This document shows, piece after piece, positions 6,983 to 13,418 of a stretch of DNA of 13,418 nt. Origin of the DNA: an uncultured Bacteroidales bacterium (GTDB taxonomy: Bacteria; Bacteroidota; Bacteroidia; Bacteroidales; UBA932). The notes under the pieces were generated by a model. It was not told where the DNA came from. It did no database searches and saw only the letters and a list, made by a program, of their open reading frames with translations. Position 1 is the stretch's first letter; each line of letters starts with the position of its first letter. Location of the stretch: positions 1 through 13,418 of the forward strand of contig CAMOIZ010000024.1 of NCBI GenBank assembly GCA_946616385.1, read 5' to 3'. Position numbers and translations under genes: made by a program.

Positions 6983-8170
6983 ATGAATCAGAACATTTAC
7001 AAGCACATTTCTTTTATCTCACTCTCAGTCACCATCGCTGTGATGGTGGCTGCTACCATTGTCGAGAAGCTCCAAGGCACCGAGTTTGTCCTGGACAACA
7101 TCTACCATTCTCCCATTTTCTTCGCCCTGTGGGCCGTCACCGCAATCAGCGGACTTTGCTACATTTTCTCTGTGAAAATGCAGCGCAGCCCCTTTACGCT
7201 CACCCTGCACCTTTCTTTCGTGCTCATCCTTGCCGGAGCCCTGGTTACACACCTCAGCGGCGTGAGCGGCATGCTGCATTTGCGCGAAGGAGAGGTGGCC
7301 GAGAACTTTGAGCTCGACGAGGGTGGCACTGCCGAGCTTCCGTTCAGCATCAGTCTCAACAAATTCGAGATCCAATACTATCCGGACTCCAAGGCGCCTA
7401 TGGGCTATAGCAGCGACGTTACCATCAATGGGCAGAAGCAGATCATCTCGATGAACAATATCGCCAAGATCAAGGGCTACAGGCTGTACCAGGCAGACTT
7501 CGACAAAGACCTCAAGGGCTCGGTGCTGGCTGTCAGCCGCGATCCATGGGGAATAGCGATCACCTATACCGCATACCTGCTGCTGTTGATTTCCATGATA
7601 GGATTCTTTTTCCAGAAAGAGAGCTATTTCAAGACTGCCGCATCAAGGGTGAAACCGCGTGTACCGGTCATAATTCTTACAGCGTGCCTGGCAGGAGTGC
7701 TGATCATGATGCGCAAGTTCATCTTTACCGGAGGCTCCCAGCTTATGCCGGTACTGCGCACTCCCCTGCTGCAGGTGCATGTCATCAGCATCGTGCTGGG
7801 CTATTTCATCTTCTTCAGCCTGCTGGTAATCGGAATAGCCGGGCTGGTCGTCTCCAATGGAAAATCGGAGAAACTCCGCGACCTTTCCACCGTTTTGCTC
7901 TATCCCGGAGTATTCCTTCTGACCTTCGGAACCTTCCTGGGTGCCGTGTGGGCGAATATTTCCTGGGGCAACTACTGGGGATGGGATCCCAAGGAGACCT
8001 GGGCTCTGATCACCCTCCTCATCTATTCGATTCCCCTGCATGGCAGATTTCTCGGATTCCTGCGCAGGCCCAAGTCCTTCCATCTCTACTGCATACTCGC
8101 CTTCATGAGCGTGCTGATCACCTATTTCGGTGTGAACATGCTGCTGGGAGGCATGCATAGCTACGCCTAA
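6983..8170 (+). CDS. ccsA: Compact ResB-CcsA fusion, system II cytochrome c synthase
   Basis: A 395-residue inner-membrane protein that should export heme and attach it to CxxCH motifs. The N-terminal part (about residues 1-210) is ResB-like: hydrophobic segments at about 9-26, 45-64 and 72-90, an external domain, then a segment at about 190-210. The C-terminal part is CcsA-like, with the tryptophan-rich heme motif W-G-N-Y-W-G-W-D at 328-335, a histidine at H266 before the core, H353, and the terminal G-G-M-H392-S-Y. Fused CcsBA proteins in other bacteria are usually much longer (roughly 700-1000 residues), so this is a reduced form in which the ResB external domain is short. It starts six bases after the di-heme gene, its obvious client. 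Its stop overlaps the convergent gene's stop by four bases. No thiol-reducing partner (ResA/CcsX) is in the window. Confidence 0.87.
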   Translation: MNQNIYKHISFISLSVTIAVMVAATIVEKLQGTEFVLDNIYHSPIFFALWAVTAISGLCYIFSVKMQRSPFTLTLHLSFVLILAGALVTHLSGVSGMLHLREGEVAENFELDEGGTAELPFSISLNKFEIQYYPDSKAPMGYSSDVTINGQKQIISMNNIAKIKGYRLYQADFDKDLKGSVLAVSRDPWGIAITYTAYLLLLISMIGFFFQKESYFKTAASRVKPRVPVIILTACLAGVLIMMRKFIFTGGSQLMPVLRTPLLQVHVISIVLGYFIFFSLLVIGIAGLVVSNGKSEKLRDLSTVLLYPGVFLLTFGTFLGAVWANISWGNYWGWDPKETWALITLLIYSIPLHGRFLGFLRRPKSFHLYCILAFMSVLITYFGVNMLLGGMHSYA

Positions 8171-9768
8171 TATATCCACAGCTGATACTGGATTTTGAAA
8201 TCCTTTGTGGAAAGGCGGAGATTGAGGCGGTGGCGACATCTTTTATGGCGGCTGCTTATGCTTGCAACAAGCGAAGCGCCGCTTTTTCTGTCATACCATG
8301 CAGGCACGTTGAATGATCCGGGAAGATCCCGTTCGTATGCATATATGCGGGACGCCCAACCATCGGTTTTGCAGACGGTGCCACGGACAAACACTGACCA
8401 TTGCAGACGCGCCGTGTCCGAGGGAGTCCTGTATCCTGTTTCAAGGTAGGCCAGAACTCCGGGACGTCTGCCGCTCACCTGCACTCCGTTCAGCCTCAGA
8501 GTGCCCTGCAAGCCGCCTCTGGCCGCCTTGAGGTCGCAGCGAAGGTCGTGCCTCCACTCCGCCTTGAAGGCGTCCTCCTCCGGGCTCAGCTGCATGCGTT
8601 CAGTCCACTTCAGCACCGGCGACAGTGTCCATGCGCCTGCGCGGAACTCGGGGGCAGCGCTCACCACCGACTTGAACTGTTCGTAATTGTTTTTTCTCTC
8701 CGCCATGCGGTCCGGATGAACGGCGACATCCGCCGTGATGCTGAACCAGCGCATCTGCATCCCGGCAGCGAGCCCGGCTTCGTCCTGCACCTTGCTTGCA
8801 GACCTCGCCGCCCCGGCGGCAGTTGCATCATATCCGGCAGGGTAATACCTTGCAAGCAATACTGCCGCAACCTTGTAAGCCGGTTCCCATTTAGCGCCTG
8901 CAAGCACGGCCGGTTTCCCTGAGAAGGCAGCTTCGCCGAAGATGTTCAGATGCCCGAAGGCCTTTTTCCAGTCCAAGGACACTCCGCTGCTTTCTTCCTG
9001 GATTACCGTGTTGATTCCGACATTTCCGCCCGATGCGAGATACGAAACGGAACACAGCAGCGCTCCGTCGACATCCAGAGCGGCCGATCCGGTCCAGGAG
9101 AGGCCGTCGTACCCCACTCCAAGCCCGCGTCCGGACGCAGAGAAGGATCCTGTACCCGAAAGGCCGGATGCATTCCTGCAAAAAGAAGATACCGTGGAAA
9201 ATCCGCTCAGCGAAAATCCGCTCCAGGCAAGAAGGCCCTGCCCGAAACGCGTGTTGAAATCGCCGAGAACCATCTTCCACGGCCTTTTTCCGTATATGCT
9301 CAGGCTGGCCGTAGTCTTCGTTTTTTGCGACAGATACAATTCGGCCCTTTCACCATACTGCAGATGATATTTCGCCGAGAAACCGGACGATCCGTCACGG
9401 ACAGCATCGCGCAGCATCAAGGTCTGACGCAAACGGCGGGAATGCCTGCGTCCGGCCTCCGAATGGCTCTCCAACGACACGAAGAACGAAAGAGCAGCCG
9501 CAAGTTCCGGATTGAAGCCCGGGACGCTTCCAAGTTCGGCGAAGGAGAGAATGTCCCCCGTCCTTTCCTTGTAATCCAGAAGACTCGCGACCTGATATTC
9601 GCTGAAGAGTCCGCAGGAGCGAAGTCTTGAAACAGGCGCCAGATTAATGCATACAGGGGATTCTGAAAGGGCCTCGAAGCGTTCCACCTCTCCCTCTCCA
9701 AGTTCTTCCATGCTGCCTGCTCCCGTGATCAGCAGAATGGCTTCCAGCAGTGAAATCAGAATTTTCAT
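8167..9768 (-). CDS. Helix-hairpin-helix domain protein with outer-membrane beta-barrel
   Basis: A 533-residue protein. It begins with a signal peptide (MKILISLLEAILLITGAGS). Residues of about 35-95 resemble a ComEA-like helix-hairpin-helix unit: INLAPVSRL, then LLDYKERTG, then FAELGSVPGF, spaced as in the Bacteroidetes HHH domain. From about residue 115 to the end the sequence is Gly/Ser/aromatic-rich with alternating hydrophobicity, including YGKRPWKMVLGDF and FGQGLL, and ends in QLWIY, an aromatic C-terminus typical of outer-membrane barrels. HHH domains commonly bind DNA without sequence preference, so a role in DNA handling at the outer membrane is possible but unproven; the hairpins may instead mediate protein contacts. 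I chose the ATG at 9768, which starts the signal peptide directly, over an upstream in-frame start at 9786. Confidence 0.75.
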   Translation of the reverse strand: MKILISLLEAILLITGAGSMEELGEGEVERFEALSESPVCINLAPVSRLRSCGLFSEYQVASLLDYKERTGDILSFAELGSVPGFNPELAAALSFFVSLESHSEAGRRHSRRLRQTLMLRDAVRDGSSGFSAKYHLQYGERAELYLSQKTKTTASLSIYGKRPWKMVLGDFNTRFGQGLLAWSGFSLSGFSTVSSFCRNASGLSGTGSFSASGRGLGVGYDGLSWTGSAALDVDGALLCSVSYLASGGNVGINTVIQEESSGVSLDWKKAFGHLNIFGEAAFSGKPAVLAGAKWEPAYKVAAVLLARYYPAGYDATAAGAARSASKVQDEAGLAAGMQMRWFSITADVAVHPDRMAERKNNYEQFKSVVSAAPEFRAGAWTLSPVLKWTERMQLSPEEDAFKAEWRHDLRCDLKAARGGLQGTLRLNGVQVSGRRPGVLAYLETGYRTPSDTARLQWSVFVRGTVCKTDGWASRIYAYERDLPGSFNVPAWYDRKSGASLVASISSRHKRCRHRLNLRLSTKDFKIQYQLWIY

Positions 9769-9883
9769 GAGCGCAAGATACAGCACGGGAAATCAAATGT
9801 CAATCAAAAAAATGCATATAAAAAATTATTTTTAAGTTTTCGTATCGTAAATATTTGTAACTTTATGCCTTGGAACATTTATC
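9769..9883. promoter_or_regulatory. AT-rich divergent intergenic region between the HHH-barrel gene and hpt
   Basis: This 115-base region must hold promoters for both flanking genes. For hpt the best -7 candidates are AATATTTG (9850-9857) and TAACTTTA (9858-9865), each one mismatch from TAnnTTTG. For the minus-strand gene, GACATTTG (complement of 9794-9801) is one mismatch away. No convincing -33 elements or palindromes are visible. Confidence 0.35.
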
Positions 9884-10423
9884 ATGGAAAAAGTTCATAT
9901 TCACGACAAGGTATTCGTACCGTTCATGCCTTACGAGCAAATCTCCCAAGCCATTGACGCTGTGGCAGATAAGCTTAACAAAGATTTCTGTGGCAAAAAC
10001 GAAACTCCAGTTTTGCTCTGTGTTCTTCATGGGGCCATCATGTTCACAGGCGAGTTGATGAAACGTCTCGACTTTCCTCTCGAACTGGCCTCAATGAAAC
10101 TGTCTTCCTACGTCGGCACCACCTCAACGGGCGTTGTACGCGAGGTCATGCCTCTCAGCACCGATGTCAGCGGAAAGACGGTCATAGTCTGCGAAGACAT
10201 CGTCGACACCGGCACCACCATTGTGGAACTCAAGCAGAAACTGTTCGACAAAGGCGCAAAGGACGTCAAGATCTGCACCATGCTCCTGAAGCCCGAGGTT
10301 TTCAAGGACCGCTGCAAACTCGACTACGTCGGCGCCGAGATTCCAAACAGGTTCATCGTGGGTTTCGGACTGGATTACGACGAACTTGGACGCAACCTGA
10401 AAGACATTTACGTACTAGAATAA
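9884..10423 (+). CDS. hpt: Hypoxanthine phosphoribosyltransferase
   Basis: A 179-residue cytoplasmic enzyme of purine salvage that joins hypoxanthine (and probably guanine) to PRPP to give IMP or GMP. The PRPP-binding motif IVCEDIVDTGTT is at residues 101-112, with the acidic pair E104/D105. The flexible-loop SSY is at 74-76 and the C-terminal FIVGFGLDYDELGRNL, which contacts base and metal, at 158-173. Length is normal for bacterial HPRT. It ends six bases before the adk start, so the two are probably co-transcribed. The hpt-adk pairing is common in Bacteroidetes, and fused forms are, as I recall, known in some members; here the two are separate. xanthine/guanine specificity cannot be read from the sequence. 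Confidence 0.95.
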   Translation: MEKVHIHDKVFVPFMPYEQISQAIDAVADKLNKDFCGKNETPVLLCVLHGAIMFTGELMKRLDFPLELASMKLSSYVGTTSTGVVREVMPLSTDVSGKTVIVCEDIVDTGTTIVELKQKLFDKGAKDVKICTMLLKPEVFKDRCKLDYVGAEIPNRFIVGFGLDYDELGRNLKDIYVLE

Positions 10424-10429
10424 CACACT

Positions 10430-11005
10430 ATGAAGTATTTCATTATGTTCGGCCCTCCCGGAGCCGGCAAGGGCACACACGCGGCTCCAATGGTGAAGAA
10501 GTACAAACTCAAGCACATCTCCACCGGTGAACTTCTCCGTTCCGAGATTGCCGCCGGCACTGAACTTGGAAAACAGGCTCAGGCCCTCATCGAAAAAGGC
10601 GACTTCGTACCCGATGTCGTGGTAGAAGGAATGATCGCTAATACTTTTGCTGCCAATCCCCATGTAAAAGGTTTCCTTCTCGACGGATTCCCCCGCACGA
10701 TCCAGCAGGCCATCGATCTCGACGAAATGCTCGAATCACGCGACGAAAAAGTGACCGGAGTCATCTCCCTCATGATTCCCGACGAGGAGATCAAGGCCCG
10801 CATCAAGGGGCGCGCCCTCGTTGAAGGTCGCGCCGACGACGCAAACGACGAAACCATCGCAAACCGCATCCGCACTTATCACGCCAAGACCGAACCCCTT
10901 ATCGAGATCTATAAAGAAAAGGGTGTCTATCATGAAATAAACGGTCTCGGAACCATCGAAGAAGTGCAGCAGCGCGTTTTCGACCTGATGGACGAAATCT
11001 GCTGA
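10430..11005 (+). CDS. adk: Adenylate kinase, short form
   Basis: A 191-residue cytoplasmic kinase that interconverts ATP + AMP and two ADP. The P-loop GPPGAGKGT is at residues 8-16, the AMP-site STGELLR at 31-37, FLLDGFPRT at 82-90, and GRADD with following arginines at 133-148. It lacks the long LID insertion with zinc-binding cysteines found in forms of about 215 residues, so it is the short type usual in Bacteroidetes. It follows hpt by six bases. Its stop codon lies three bases from the stop of the convergent murF gene. Confidence 0.96.
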   Translation: MKYFIMFGPPGAGKGTHAAPMVKKYKLKHISTGELLRSEIAAGTELGKQAQALIEKGDFVPDVVVEGMIANTFAANPHVKGFLLDGFPRTIQQAIDLDEMLESRDEKVTGVISLMIPDEEIKARIKGRALVEGRADDANDETIANRIRTYHAKTEPLIEIYKEKGVYHEINGLGTIEEVQQRVFDLMDEIC

Positions 11006-11008
11006 CGA

Positions 11009-12397
11009 TTACAATTCGGGGATAGCCTTCTCCATCCTTATTCCGCGGGAGCCTTTCACAAGAATGGTTTTTCCGCGGAATTTTTCCGTGTTGCTACGGA
11101 TGTATTCCGAAAGGCTCTCCGAATCGGGATACCAGCCAAGTATCAGAGCATCCTCTCCGGGAATGACGGAAAGCTCCGAAAGGGCCTTTCTGAATTCTTC
11201 CCCTACGAGATATGCCCCGAGTCCGGAGGCAATCAGCTTACGGACTATGTTCTTATGTTCCTCGACCGAGGCCTCTCCAAGTTCGCGCATGTCGCCAAGG
11301 AGGGCCAGTTTGGAGGGAGCCTGCATAGAGGCGAGATTGTCGACCGCCAGGCCCATGGAGCTGGGATTGGCGTTATATGCATCCACGATGAGGGTATTGC
11401 GTCCGGTGCGCATCAGCTGCGAACGGCTGTTGGAGGGTTCGTATGCCTCAATCGCGGCGACGGCAGCCCTTGTATCGACACCGAAATACTGCGAAATCGA
11501 CAAGGCGGCCAGGACATTGTCGGCATTGTATGCGCCCACCAGGCGGGTATGAACCTCGTTCTCCCCTACTCTCAGCGACAGGAAGGGATTCTCCGCGCTT
11601 GTAGGGAGTATCTCGACATCCATGCTTTCACGGCTGAATTCCCAGATATGGCAGGCCTGAGCGCGTGCGGCGGCGGCGAGGTCGGCATAGCCGGTGTTCA
11701 CGAAAATGACCGAACCGGCATGGGAACCAAGCCATTTGTAAAGTTCGGTCTTGGCAGCAAGCACTCCTTCATAAGATCCGAATCCAAGCAGATGGGCCTT
11801 CCCCACATTGGTGATGTAGCCGTAATCCGGCCGGCTTACCTTGACGAGTTTGGCTATGTCGTCGGGATGGTTCGCGCCCATCTCCACGACGGCCATCTGC
11901 GTGCCGGGTTTGATGGAAAGCAAGGTGAGAGGGACGCCGATGTCGTTGTTCAGGTTGCCTTTGGTGGCCGCGACCTCGTATTTGGCCCGAAGTGCTGCCG
12001 TGATAAGTTCCTTGGTAGTGGTTTTCCCGTTTGTGCCGGTCAGTCCTATTACCGGAATTCCCAGGGTTTCGCGGTGATGGACGGCCAGCGCCTGCAGTGT
12101 CGTGAAAGGATCTTCAACCGGGATAAGCCGTGCGTCAGCTTTCGGACGGGCAATGCCCGTACTGGCGTCCCCTTGCGGGACACAGACGGGCCCTTTGCCC
12201 GTCGCGGAGGGGAAAGCGTCGCTGTTGACGACGGCATAGGCCGCACCGGCCTCGAGGGCCTTCATGGCATAATCGTTTCCATCGAAATTCTCTCCCCGGA
12301 GCGCAAAGAAAATAGCCCCGGCAGGAATGGAGCGGCTGTCGGTACTCACCTGATACCCGCAGTCGCAGTATAATTTGTAAAGATCTTCCGTGCTCAT
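11009..12397 (-). CDS. murF: UDP-N-acetylmuramoyl-tripeptide--D-alanyl-D-alanine ligase
   Basis: A 462-residue cytoplasmic ligase that adds D-Ala-D-Ala to the UDP-MurNAc-tripeptide, the last soluble step of peptidoglycan precursor synthesis. The N-terminal domain shows STDSRSI (18-24) and FFALRGENFDG (30-40). The ATP-binding P-loop GLTGTNGKTTTKE is at 118-130, VVEMGANHPDDI at 170-181, and further on come ITNVGKAHL and VDAYNANPSSM. It is longer than the usual 420-450 because residues of about 62-90 carry a Gly/Ala/Pro-rich stretch in the N-terminal domain, whose DNA contains two inverted repeats. The start ATG overlaps the dut stop as ATGA, so translation is likely coupled. Confidence 0.95.
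   Translation of the reverse strand: MSTEDLYKLYCDCGYQVSTDSRSIPAGAIFFALRGENFDGNDYAMKALEAGAAYAVVNSDAFPSATGKGPVCVPQGDASTGIARPKADARLIPVEDPFTTLQALAVHHRETLGIPVIGLTGTNGKTTTKELITAALRAKYEVAATKGNLNNDIGVPLTLLSIKPGTQMAVVEMGANHPDDIAKLVKVSRPDYGYITNVGKAHLLGFGSYEGVLAAKTELYKWLGSHAGSVIFVNTGYADLAAAARAQACHIWEFSRESMDVEILPTSAENPFLSLRVGENEVHTRLVGAYNADNVLAALSISQYFGVDTRAAVAAIEAYEPSNSRSQLMRTGRNTLIVDAYNANPSSMGLAVDNLASMQAPSKLALLGDMRELGEASVEEHKNIVRKLIASGLGAYLVGEEFRKALSELSVIPGEDALILGWYPDSESLSEYIRSNTEKFRGKTILVKGSRGIRMEKAIPEL
12146..12203. repeat. Pair of CGGGC inverted repeats inside murF
   Basis: Two adjacent hairpin-capable palindromes lie in the coding sequence. ACGGGC-AAT-GCCCGT (12146-12160) has six-base arms and a three-base loop. 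GACGGGC-CCTTT-GCCCGTC (12185-12203) has seven-base arms and a five-base loop. Their arms share the core ACGGGC, and both fall in the part encoding the extra residues of MurF. This looks like a small palindromic element carried in frame; no second copy was seen elsewhere in the window. Confidence 0.55.
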
Positions 12398-12828
12398 TTC
12401 GTACCTGTACTTCCGAATCCACCTTCGCCACGCTCGGTAGCGCCCAGTTCACTCACTTCCTCCCAGTCTATTTTCTCGTGTTTTGCAAGCACCAGCTGCG
12501 CGATGCGTTCGCCCGGTTCCACCACGAAAGGCTGGTCCGACAGATTCACCAGGATCACGTTCACTTCCCCGCGGTAATCGGCATCGATGGTACCCGGAGT
12601 ATTCAGCACTGTTATGCCCTTCTTGGCGGCAAGTCCGCTGCGGGGGCGCACCTGGACTTCGTAGCCTACTGGAATCTCGAGATAAAGGCCGGTGGGGATC
12701 ATCGCCCTCTGCAGGGGGGCCAGCGTTACCGGTTCGGCAAGGGAAGCGCGCACGTCCATCCCGGCTGAAGCGAGAGTGGCGTACTGCGGAAGGGCGTTGC
12801 AGCCCTTGTTCACGACTTTGACTGTCAT
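12394..12828 (-). CDS. dut: dUTP diphosphatase
   Basis: A 144-residue trimeric dUTPase that cleaves dUTP to dUMP and pyrophosphate, keeping uracil out of DNA and feeding thymidylate synthesis. All five family motifs are present in order: AGMD (22-25), RPRSGLA (61-67), NTPGTIDADYRGE (76-88, with the catalytic D82/D84 region), GERIAQLV (106-113) and RGEGGFGSTG (133-142). The length is standard. Its ATG shares one base with the stop of the upstream permease gene (TAATG), and its stop overlaps the murF start, so the three form one tightly coupled unit. Confidence 0.96.
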   Translation of the reverse strand: MTVKVVNKGCNALPQYATLASAGMDVRASLAEPVTLAPLQRAMIPTGLYLEIPVGYEVQVRPRSGLAAKKGITVLNTPGTIDADYRGEVNVILVNLSDQPFVVEPGERIAQLVLAKHEKIDWEEVSELGATERGEGGFGSTGTK

Positions 12829-13418
12829 TACTTCTGAGCTTTGGTATATAGGAAAACTGTTATCAGGGCGAACAGCAGGTTAGGCGTCCACAGTGCCAGC
12901 GAAGCAGGCATGGTGCCGGTATATACGAACATCTGCGAGAAACGCAGGAAGAGTATGTACGAGAACGCCAGGGCGATGCCTATACCGAGGTTCCAACCTA
13001 TGCCGCCACGTTTCTTCCGGCTTGAAAGACACACTCCCATGATGGTAAGGATTATGGCGGAGAAAGGCATGGCAAAGCGGTTGTGAAGTTCGATCTCGGC
13101 GAACATCACGTTGGCGTCGCCTCGCATGTCCTGAGTTTTTATGAGTTGGTTCAGATCGCGGATAGGGAGCGTCTCCACCGTCTTCTCGTTGCGATAGAAA
13201 TCCGTCACAGTGAGCTCGATCACGGTATCCTTCTTGGCTCCGCTGGTGATACGGTCTTCGAGCCCAGTGCGATAGTCGCGGATGAACCAGTTGCGCAGCC
13301 TCCAGCACTGCTGGGTGCTGTCCCACACCGCCGAATCGGCCTCAAGCTTGCTCTTGAGCTTGTTGTCTTCTATGGTTTCGAGAGTGAACTTGTAGGCGGT
13401 ATTGTTCCAGCGGCTGAA
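12828..13418 (-). CDS. LptF/LptG-family permease, 3' part
   Basis: The reading frame is open to the right window edge, so the 5' part is missing; 196 residues are visible, with the stop TAA at 12828-12830. The visible part covers the end of the periplasmic domain (about the first 115 residues), the family stretch EIELHNRFAMPFSAIILTIMG leading into a membrane segment, the basic SSRKKRGG cytoplasmic turn, and two more membrane segments. This matches the YjgP/YjgQ (LptF/LptG) family, the transmembrane parts of the ABC transporter that moves lipopolysaccharide from the inner membrane toward the cell surface. The fragment cannot distinguish LptF from LptG. The gene is upstream of dut with a one-base overlap. 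Confidence 0.88.
   Translation of the reverse strand, partial: FSRWNNTAYKFTLETIEDNKLKSKLEADSAVWDSTQQCWRLRNWFIRDYRTGLEDRITSGAKKDTVIELTVTDFYRNEKTVETLPIRDLNQLIKTQDMRGDANVMFAEIELHNRFAMPFSAIILTIMGVCLSSRKKRGGIGWNLGIGIALAFSYILFLRFSQMFVYTGTMPASLALWTPNLLFALITVFLYTKAQK

Noticed and set aside
8150..8200. Possible terminator hairpin at the end of the operon
   Set aside because: Only short imperfect complementarity was found and there is no T-tract on either strand.
12185..12203. GC-rich hairpin as a transcription terminator
   Set aside because: It lies early in the murF coding sequence, has no following T-run, and murF continues intact through it.
11255..12373. Plus-strand open frame of 372 codons opposite murF
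   Set aside because: murF has a full set of ligase motifs; this frame has none and no plausible start region.

Overview
The window reads as chromosomal DNA of a member of the Bacteroidetes, most likely Bacteroidales. The evidence is promoter boxes matching TAnnTTTG, poor Shine-Dalgarno signals, several outer-membrane beta-barrel genes of Bacteroidetes type, a short adenylate kinase, and a small helix-hairpin-helix domain fused to a barrel. The base composition is fairly GC-rich for the group, which would suit a Rikenellaceae/Alistipes-like lineage, but the genus cannot be fixed from the sequence. The DNA is densely coding. I see no RNA genes, transposases, CRISPR arrays or prophage genes, and no non-coding stretch over 300 bases.

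Layout from left to right. (1) An NhaC-type Na+/H+ antiporter gene (+, 39-1487) converges on and overlaps a gene for an unrecognised outer-membrane barrel (-, 1471-2538). (2) A 135-bp divergent promoter region holds a strong promoter and a near-perfect palindrome, and opens a tight four-gene operon (+, 2674-8170): a porin-like barrel, an imelysin/IrpA-like lipoprotein, a di-heme oxidoreductase lipoprotein, and a compact fused ResB-CcsA cytochrome c assembly protein. (3) A helix-hairpin-helix/outer-membrane barrel protein (-, 8167-9768) converges on the operon. (4) The pair hpt-adk (+, 9884-11005) covers purine salvage and nucleotide balance. (5) Converging on adk are murF, dut and the 3' part of an lptF/lptG permease gene (-, 11009-13418), with overlapping start and stop codons.

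The most interesting part is the operon. It appears to hold a self-contained envelope module. The porin would admit a substrate, the imelysin-family lipoprotein would bind it (this family is tied to iron in other bacteria), the di-heme lipoprotein would carry out redox chemistry, and the CcsBA protein would attach heme to that cytochrome. The di-heme protein carries an unexpected EF-hand-like loop between its heme motifs and extra non-heme cysteines. The porin has a strongly glutamate-rich segment. The palindrome TTTTGCG-A-CGCAAAA sits across the -7 box and the predicted transcription start, as a repressor operator would. An iron or other metal role is an inference from families; no inner-membrane metal permease is in the window.

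Other points for a second look are a palindrome-rich in-frame insertion in murF, a shared 12-bp sequence at two facing promoters, and three convergent gene pairs with no room for terminators between their ends.
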